From an uncultured Faecalibacterium sp. (GTDB lineage Bacteria > Bacillota > Clostridia > Oscillospirales > Ruminococcaceae): a DNA stretch of 7,103 nucleotides. Each line of letters begins with the position of its first letter. Position 1 is the stretch's first letter. A program made the position numbers and the translations under genes. The notes under the pieces are model-generated. The model saw only the letters and a list, made by a program, of their open reading frames with translations, did not search any database and was not told where the DNA came from. The DNA lies in contig CALDLZ010000326.1 of assembly GCA_937915335.1 (NCBI GenBank), forward strand, positions 1 to 7,103, given 5' to 3'. Below, piece by piece: positions 5,793 to 7,103 of the stretch.

Positions 5793-5821
5793 AGTATAAC
5801 ATAGTTATGTCTGCTTTTCCA
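5793..5821 (-). promoter_or_regulatory. Predicted extended -10 promoter of mreB
   Basis: On the minus strand, -35 TGGAAA (5816-5821; 4 of 6, inside the last recD2 codons) is followed after 17 bases by -10 TATACT (5793-5798; 5 of 6), preceded by TGT to give TGnTATACT. Transcription would begin near 5786 with a leader of about 69 bases. A weaker alternative further downstream (TTGATT, 19 bases, TAGGAT) is less convincing. Confidence 0.55.
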
Positions 5822-7103
5822 GTTCTTCTTGCTGCGGCGGCAGATTTTCCTGCAATAACTGGCACAGCCCGCTGTACCGCAGATTCTGCCGGACATTGGA
5901 CATCATCCGGTTCACCACATCGCGGCGGCCTGCCACAATGCACAATTTGCGGGCACGGGTCACACCAGTGTAGAAAAGGTTGCGGTAGCACAGCCTTGGC
6001 GGCACCTGTGCCACCGGTAAAACAACCGCCGGGAACTCACTGCCCTGGCTCTTGTGCACCGTGATGGCATAGGCGATTTCCAGTTCGTTCAGATTCTCCG
6101 CCGGGTAGAGCAGACGGCGGTCATCCATCCGCACCACCATGGAGCGGTCCCGCATGTTGATGGATTCCACAATGCCGATATCGCCATTGTAAGCACCCAC
6201 GCCCTGTTCCCCGCCAATGCGGTTCCAGACGATCTCGTAGTTGTTGCGCACCTGCATCACCTTGTCGCCCACCCGGAACACCCGGGAGGCGCTCTGGAGC
6301 TGGGGCTTGCCCTTCTGCTCCGGGTTGAGCAGGTTCTGCAGTTCCACATTCAGTGCCTGGGTGCCGGTGGGCCCCAGCTTTGTCGGGCAGAGCACTTGGA
6401 TGTCCTTGATGGGGTCAAAGCCATAGCTGCGGGGCAGGCGGGTGGTGACAAGGTCACACACCAGTTTTTGCGCCGCGTCGCCGTCCGATTCCAGAAAGAA
6501 GAAATCATCGGTCTTGCCGCCCTTTTGCAGCGGCTCACTGCTGATGATATGGTGGGCGTTCTCCACGATCAGGCTGCGCTTGGCCTGCCGGAAGATCTCG
6601 TTCAGGCAGACGGTGGGCACCAGCCCGGAGCGGATGACCTCCCCCAGAATGTTACCAGGGCCCACGCTGGGCAGCTGGTCGGCATCGCCTACCATAATAA
6701 TACGGCAGCTGTACCGCAGGGCCGCAATGAGGGCCTGAAACAACTTCACATCCACCATGCTCATCTCGTCAAGGATGACCACATCACACTTGAGCAGGTT
6801 CTTATCATTATGAATAAAGCTGACCACGCCGCCGGAGTAGTCCACCTCCAGCAGGCGGTGGATGGTGGAAGCTTTGCGGCCCGTCAACTCGCTCAGCCGC
6901 TTGGCCGCGCGGCCCGTGGGGGCGCAGAGCGCCACCCGCTCCGCCTGATGCTCTAATAGCTGCAAAATAGCGTTGACCGTGGTGGTCTTACCGGTGCCGG
7001 GGCCGCCGGTGAGCACAAGGCAGTTTTCCGTCATCGCCTTGCGGATGGCTTCCCGCTGCAAGGGTGCATAAGCAAAGCCCTGGGTCAGCTCGACACCTGA
7101 ATA
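5805..7103 (-). CDS. recD2: RecD2-type ATP-dependent 5'-3' DNA helicase (C-terminal part, cut by window edge)
   Basis: The visible 432 residues stay open to position 7103, so the start lies outside. RecD2 is a stand-alone superfamily 1B helicase moving 5'-3' on single-stranded DNA, implicated in repair and replication-fork maintenance in Firmicutes and Deinococcus that lack a RecBCD partner. Motifs, numbered from the first visible codon: LQREAI 15-20; Walker A GGPGTGKTT 33-41; Ia CAPTGRAAKRL; II VVILDEMSMVD; III IIMVGDADQLPSVGPG; a LNEIFRQ arginine motif; V AITVHKSQGSEFPAVVLP; VI LFYTGVTRARKLCIVAG. The order and spacing fit RecD2/TraA-type helicases. Full-length RecD2 has about 300 more N-terminal residues with helix-hairpin-helix repeats, which would separate it from plain RecD or TraA and cannot be checked here. 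The TTG at 7059-7061 is an internal Leu codon in a conserved segment and is not the start. A tail of ~40 residues follows motif VI and ends in a Gln/Glu-rich stretch. The -35 of the mreB promoter overlaps the last codons. Confidence 0.92.
   Translation of the reverse strand, partial: YSGVELTQGFAYAPLQREAIRKAMTENCLVLTGGPGTGKTTTVNAILQLLEHQAERVALCAPTGRAAKRLSELTGRKASTIHRLLEVDYSGGVVSFIHNDKNLLKCDVVILDEMSMVDVKLFQALIAALRYSCRIIMVGDADQLPSVGPGNILGEVIRSGLVPTVCLNEIFRQAKRSLIVENAHHIISSEPLQKGGKTDDFFFLESDGDAAQKLVCDLVTTRLPRSYGFDPIKDIQVLCPTKLGPTGTQALNVELQNLLNPEQKGKPQLQSASRVFRVGDKVMQVRNNYEIVWNRIGGEQGVGAYNGDIGIVESINMRDRSMVVRMDDRRLLYPAENLNELEIAYAITVHKSQGSEFPAVVLPVAQVPPRLCYRNLFYTGVTRARKLCIVAGRRDVVNRMMSNVRQNLRYSGLCQLLQENLPPQQEELEKQT

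Noticed and set aside
4182..5804. A 540-codon plus-strand open frame across mreB and the gamma subunit
   Set aside because: It is antisense to mreB and the gamma gene, runs through two intergenic regions, and has no recognisable domain or motif.
6054..6956. A 300-codon plus-strand open frame opposite recD2
   Set aside because: It is antisense to a conserved helicase core, and its translation is His/Ala/Gly-rich without motifs.
7059..7061. TTG as the start codon of recD2
   Set aside because: The frame stays open upstream to the window edge, and the codons before it (ending in FAYAP) lead straight into the conserved LQREAI segment. The protein is therefore truncated by the window and does not begin here.

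Overview
The window reads as an ordinary chromosomal segment of a fairly high-GC anaerobic Firmicute. The best guess is the Oscillospiraceae/Ruminococcaceae group (Faecalibacterium, Gemmiger or Subdoligranulum-like). This rests on strong AGGAGG-type ribosome binding sites, a PcrA-type helicase with a C-terminal Tudor-like domain, a two-gene sodium-pump decarboxylase membrane module, and ThyX rather than an obvious ThyA. The genus is an inference from protein flavour and was not checked by search. Every gene is on the minus strand, so transcription runs from high to low coordinates. Coding density is high, and no stretch longer than about 170 bases lacks a gene.

In transcription order: (1) the C-terminal 432 residues of a RecD2-type 5'-3' DNA helicase, whose N-terminus lies beyond position 7103; (2) an MreB-family actin-like protein (4692-5717) with its own likely promoter and a perfect 7+7 bp dyad at the predicted transcription start; (3) a 166-bp AT-rich intergenic region holding a near-consensus promoter and a perfect 14-bp palindrome just upstream of it; (4) the gamma (4169-4525) and beta (2945-4153) subunits of a Na+-translocating biotin-dependent decarboxylase, closed by a strong intrinsic terminator; (5) directly behind that terminator, an extended -10 promoter driving a PcrA/UvrD helicase (175-2823) and, 7 bases after it, the first 55 codons of thyX (flavin-dependent thymidylate synthase), which runs off the window at position 1.

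Functionally the window mixes genome maintenance (RecD2, PcrA), nucleotide synthesis (ThyX), cell shape (MreB) and energy conservation (the Na+ pump membrane subunits). The decarboxylase module lacks the carboxyltransferase and biotin-carrier subunits it needs, so those must be encoded elsewhere. I found no mobile element, CRISPR array, RNA gene or phage signature, and no strong case for an undescribed system. The points most worth a second look are the Gly/Ser/Tyr/Arg-rich linker in PcrA, the extra segment between its motifs I and Ia, and the palindromic sites at the mreB and decarboxylase promoters.
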